From contig CAMPJI010000028.1 in the NCBI GenBank assembly GCA_946886865.1, positions 1 through 27,747 of the forward strand: 27,747 bases of DNA. The letters run 5' to 3'. Source of the DNA: an uncultured Lysobacterales bacterium. GTDB taxonomy: Bacteria; Pseudomonadota; Gammaproteobacteria; Xanthomonadales; Xanthomonadaceae. A program made the translations under genes and the position numbers. The notes under the pieces are model-generated. The model was not told the origin of the DNA and did no database searches. It saw only the letters and a list, made by a program, of their open reading frames with translations. The first letter of the stretch is position 1. Each line of letters opens with the position of its first letter. This document shows, one piece after another, positions 25,592 to 27,747 of the stretch.

Positions 25592-26038
25592 TCAGGCGGC
25601 ATCACCGGAGTCCGAAGGATCGGACCTCTCCGATGGTGCCAACGCGGTCTTGAATGCCAATTGGGCGGCCGCGGACAGGGGAATGGCTGGAGCGGTGGCC
25701 TGCAAGGGGCGGGACATCGGCGCGGCGGTCTTGATGACCACTTCAGTTGCAGAAAGCCCGAGGGATCGGGCCGCATCGAGCAGTTCTGGTGTTGCGAGCC
25801 TCAGTTTGGCGCGCCACACCGGTGCATCGACCAAAAACACGAGCCTGCCGTTTTCGAAGTTTGCCAGTCGCGCATGCGCGGCCAGCGGATCCGGCAGGAG
25901 GGGGCGTAACCGACGGTCCAGCCCGTCGAGCCACAGGGCTCGCCGGATCGGGTCGCCAGCAGGCTCCGCCAACAGCGCATCGAGCGCCGGCAGCGGGGAT
26001 GAGGGTGGACGCGGGGGCTTGGGCTTGAAATCAGACAT
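25592..26038 (-). CDS. dciA: DciA-family protein (DUF721), replicative helicase loader/operator
   Basis: DUF721 proteins include DciA, the ancestral loader of the DnaB helicase in bacteria that lack DnaC. The 148-aa product shows the family core: LPDPLAAHARLANFENGRLVFLV read as its two halves, VDAPVWRAKLRLATPELL, and ATEVVIKTA, with Pro- and Ser-rich ends that look disordered. The ATG at 26038 is seven bases from the divergent M23 gene start, and no ribosome-binding site precedes it. Placement between lpxC and secA, opposite an M23 peptidase gene, is conserved in pseudomonads and xanthomonads as far as I know. Its 3' end converges on lpxC. Confidence 0.85.
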   Translation of the reverse strand: MSDFKPKPPRPPSSPLPALDALLAEPAGDPIRRALWLDGLDRRLRPLLPDPLAAHARLANFENGRLVFLVDAPVWRAKLRLATPELLDAARSLGLSATEVVIKTAAPMSRPLQATAPAIPLSAAAQLAFKTALAPSERSDPSDSGDAA

Positions 26039-26042
26039 CGGA

Positions 26043-26071
26043 CTTATGACCTATCAAACCATCGTAAACAA
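26043..26071 (-). promoter_or_regulatory. Candidate dciA promoter overlapping the M23 start codon
   Basis: On the minus strand TTGTTT (26071-26066) and CATAAG (26048-26043) are 17 bp apart, matching three and four of six consensus bases. The start point would fall at or within a few bases of the dciA ATG, giving a leaderless or near-leaderless mRNA. The -10 contains the M23 gene's ATG on the other strand. Confidence 0.35.
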
Positions 26072-26957
26072 ATCGCGTGCAGTGCTTGAGAATGCCCTGC
26101 ACATCGCCGGCCGGCACGGTCAGCGCCGTCCGGGCATGGCCCTGGCGCTGCTGCTGGGCGTCGGCTTCACCGCCGGCGCCGGCGCCGGCATCGGCTACAC
26201 CGCATCGCTGCGCGCCGAAGTGCGCGAGCAGCAGGCGCAGATCGAGAGCACCCGCCGCGACGCGCAGCGCGAGATCAATGCCCTGGCCGCGCGCCTGGGT
26301 GAGCTGCAGGCCGAGGCCAACCGCCTCAACGCCCTGGGCGAGCGCCTGACCCGCATCGGCCAGCTGCAGGATGGCGAATTCGACTTCGACAAGCCGCTGG
26401 GCGTGGGCGGCAGCGGCCCGACCCGCGACATCAGCAAGGCCGAGATCGGCCAGGACATGGCGTCCCTGCAAATGCAGTTCCAGGCGTCGGGCGAGCAGTT
26501 GACGGTACTGGAAGCGCTGCTGTTCAACCGCCAGCTGGACATGAACGCGGTGCCCTCGCGCGCCCCGATCGCCGGCAGCTACATCACCTCGGGCTTCGGC
26601 TACCGGTCCGACCCGTTCGGCGGCGGTCGTGCCTCGCACAAGGGCATCGACTTCCATGCGCGCACGGGCGATCCGGTGTTGTCGGTCGCCGACGGCGTGG
26701 TCAGCTTCGCGGGCGTGCGTTCGGGCTACGGCAAGGTGGTCGAGGTCGACCACGGCAACGGCTACGTCACCCGCTACGCCCACAACTCGCGCCTGACCCG
26801 CCGGGTCGGCGAGCTGATCCGCGCCGGTGGCGAGATCGCCAAGGCCGGCTCCACTGGGCGTTCGACCGGGCCGCACGTGCACTTCGAAGTCTGGGAGAAC
26901 GGCCGCGTGGTCAACCCGCGCAAGTTCCTCAACCAGGCGTCGCCGCTGCAGGGTTGA
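26046..26957 (+). CDS. Membrane-anchored M23 family metallopeptidase (LytM-type)
   Basis: Predicted murein endopeptidase or EnvC/NlpD-like factor facing the periplasm. The 303-aa protein has a 30-residue basic cytoplasmic segment, one transmembrane helix at about 32-53, a coiled coil at about 56-107 (QQAQIESTRRDAQREINA and following heptads), a linker, and an M23 domain from about 178 with GFGYRSDPF, the zinc motif SHKGIDFH (H198, D202) and HVHFEVWENGR (H277, H279). All expected zinc and catalytic residues are kept, so it may be active. The ATG at 26046 has no clear ribosome-binding site; an ATG at 26136 would start at the membrane helix. It is divergent from dciA and ends at a strong terminator before secA. 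Confidence 0.92.
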   Translation: MTYQTIVNKSRAVLENALHIAGRHGQRRPGMALALLLGVGFTAGAGAGIGYTASLRAEVREQQAQIESTRRDAQREINALAARLGELQAEANRLNALGERLTRIGQLQDGEFDFDKPLGVGGSGPTRDISKAEIGQDMASLQMQFQASGEQLTVLEALLFNRQLDMNAVPSRAPIAGSYITSGFGYRSDPFGGGRASHKGIDFHARTGDPVLSVADGVVSFAGVRSGYGKVVEVDHGNGYVTRYAHNSRLTRRVGELIRAGGEIAKAGSTGRSTGPHVHFEVWENGRVVNPRKFLNQASPLQG

Positions 26958-26993
26958 TGGCCGGGCCTCGCGAGTCGAGGCATCGGACACCAG

Positions 26994-27021
26994 AACGCCC
27001 CGGCCCCGGCCGGGGCGTTTT
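26994..27021 (+). terminator. Intrinsic terminator of the M23 peptidase gene
   Basis: AACGCCCCGGCC (26994-27005) and GGCCGGGGCGTT (27008-27019) are perfect complements, with TTTT at 27018-27021 and a second TTT shortly after. A smaller hairpin, GCCTCG-CGAGT-CGAGGC (26965-26981), precedes it. Together they insulate secA from the peptidase gene. Confidence 0.88.
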
Positions 27022-27109
27022 CGTTTGATGCTTTCAGAACCGGCCTGTGACGCCCTCCGCTGCGCGCAGGGAGAGGGGCCGACCTACGGCGTGGCCGTGC
27101 CTGCCCCGT

Positions 27110-27286
27110 GGCTTGCACGCGCCTACCTCGTTCCGGCCCTTCGGGGCAAAGGCCCCTACTGGCGCTCAGCGGGTCGCAAGCCTGCGGCTTGCAAGCGCCC
27201 CACTTCGTTCCGGCCCTCCGCAGCGCAGCTGCTAAGGGCGCTCGGGGCCGCACAAGCCTTTGGCTTGTAAGCGCGGCCCTTCGCCC
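27110..27286. repeat. Degenerate tandem repeat with GGCTTG hairpins upstream of secA
   Basis: A unit beginning GGCTTGCA(C/A)GCGCC and running through CTTCGTTCCGGCCCT appears at 27110-27140 and 27186-27217, 76 bp apart, with a partial third copy at 27262-27286. Copies two and three are preceded by the complement of their first bases, giving hairpins GCAAGCC-TGC-GGCTTGC (27176-27192) and ACAAGCC-TTT-GGCTTGT (27252-27268). The region from 27022 to 27290 has no supportable gene. Confidence 0.6.
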
Positions 27287-27291
27287 CCAGC

Positions 27292-27297
27292 TACAAT
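27292..27297 (+). promoter_or_regulatory. -10 element of the putative secA promoter
   Basis: TACAAT matches the -10 of rnpB exactly and stands out in GC-rich surroundings. No good -35 is found 16-18 bp upstream, where the last repeat unit lies. A start near 27304 would give a secA leader of about 133 nt. Confidence 0.45.
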
Positions 27298-27309
27298 GCG
27301 CGATGCCAT

Positions 27310-27331
27310 GGGGCGCTCGGCGCCCCTTTTT
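27310..27331 (+). terminator. Intrinsic terminator or attenuator inside the secA leader
   Basis: GGGGCGC (27310-27316), loop TCG and GCGCCCC (27320-27326) form a perfect seven-pair stem followed directly by TTTTT (27327-27331). It lies downstream of the putative -10 and 106 bp before the secA start codon, so transcripts from that promoter would meet it within about 10-30 nt. Either it is an attenuator, or it ends transcripts coming from upstream and the true secA promoter is further down. Confidence 0.7.
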
Positions 27332-27337
27332 ATTGCC

Positions 27338-27382
27338 ATGTGTTTGATGGCCATGATTTCGATGGTCTTGGTTTCGGCATGA
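27338..27382 (+). other. Possible 14-codon hydrophobic leader ORF before secA
   Basis: An ATG at 27338 opens a short frame, MCLMAMISMVLVSA, which stops at 27382, 54 bp before secA. It is almost wholly hydrophobic, like the core of a signal peptide, but has no ribosome-binding site and no SecM-type arrest motif. It could be chance; it is listed because secA is controlled by a secretion-monitor leader peptide in E. coli. Confidence 0.2.
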
Positions 27383-27436
27383 CGGCGAGTCCGTGTGTCG
27401 GCGATTCCCCTTCCGCTTCCCGATTCCGGTACTGAA

Positions 27437-27747
27437 ATGCTCAACAACCTGCTTACCCGCGTCTTCGGCAGCCGCAATGACCGCCTGCTGCGCCAGCTGC
27501 AGCGCACCGTTGTCCGGATCAACGCCCTCGAGCCGGAGATGGAGAAGCTCTCCGACGCAGAATTGCAGGCCAAGACCCCCGAGTTCCAGCAGCGCATCGC
27601 CGGTGGCGAATCGCTCGACAAGATCCTGCCCGAGGCATTCGCCGTCTGCCGCGAGGCCAGTCGCCGCGTGCTGGGCATGCGCCACTACGACGTGCAGCTG
27701 ATCGGCGGCATGGTGCTGCACCTGGGCAAGATCGCCGAGATGCGCAC
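27437..27747 (+). CDS. secA: Preprotein translocase ATPase SecA (3' partial)
   Basis: Motor ATPase that drives unfolded preproteins through SecYEG. Only the first 103 codons are in the window. They include the N-terminal [15 protein letters not shown], the [16 protein letters not shown] and [19 protein letters not shown] segments, and [18 protein letters not shown], which directly precedes the Walker A site that would lie just past the edge. The ATG at 27437 matches family starts; the ribosome-binding site is weak. Upstream are the leader hairpin and repeat region. Confidence 0.97.
   Translation, partial: MLNNLLTRVFGSRNDRLLRQLQRTVVRINALEPEMEKLSDAELQAKTPEFQQRIAGGESLDKILPEAFAVCREASRRVLGMRHYDVQLIGGMVLHLGKIAEMR

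Noticed and set aside
27110..27286. CRISPR array
   Set aside because: Only two to three imperfect units with unequal spacing, self-complementary hairpins, no unique spacers of constant length and no cas genes.
27022..27436. SecM-like arrest peptide upstream of secA
   Set aside because: No frame contains a signal peptide followed by an FxxxxWIxxxxGIRAGP-like motif; only the 14-codon hydrophobic frame remains, reported with low confidence.

Overview
The window is about 70% G+C and reads as a chromosomal housekeeping segment of a Xanthomonadaceae-type gammaproteobacterium (Lysobacter, Luteimonas or Xanthomonas relatives). The reasons are the gene order ribBA-ribH-nusB-thiL, then lpoA/yraN opposite rsmI, rnpB, the complete mra/dcw division and cell-wall cluster, lpxC, dciA, an M23 peptidase and secA; the absence of murD between mraY and ftsW; and intergenic palindromes of the GTAGGAGCGGCTTCAGCCGC type. 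The genus is not determined.

Layout: positions 1-3210 (+) carry riboflavin genes (a 5'-truncated ribBA-like gene, then ribH), nusB and thiL, with a REP/BIME-like inverted pair before thiL. Positions 3271-6443 (-) carry lpoA, yraN and an FAD-linked oxidase as one operon, convergent with thiL and divergent from rsmI (6515-7375, +). RNase P RNA (7476-7838) follows, then about 530 bp of non-coding DNA holding a REP-like palindrome, an AT-rich patch with two DnaA-box-like sites, and the mra promoter with a 10-bp-phased MraZ-box array. From 8367 to 22813 the genes mraZ, rsmH, ftsL, ftsI, murE, murF, mraY, ftsW, murG, murC, ddl, ftsQ and ftsA overlap end to start without one non-coding base. ftsZ follows after a 113-bp spacer and ends at a strong terminator. 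lpxC (+), dciA (-), an M23 peptidase gene (+) and the start of secA (+) close the window.

Together the dcw genes make the lipid II precursor (MurE, MurF, MurC and Ddl in the cytoplasm, MraY and MurG at the membrane), polymerise it at the septum (FtsW/FtsI with FtsL/FtsQ) and build the FtsA/FtsZ ring. LpoA, LpxC and the M23 peptidase add outer-membrane and murein functions.

I see no mobile element, CRISPR array, prophage, tRNA or rRNA gene, and no obviously novel multi-gene system. The points most worth a second look are regulatory or absence-type: the missing murD, the MraZ-box array and DnaA-like sites before mraZ, the apparent lack of the tRNA-CCA-binding GGU in RNase P RNA, a terminator hairpin in the secA leader, and a riboflavin enzyme whose GTP cyclohydrolase II half has lost its zinc and catalytic motifs.
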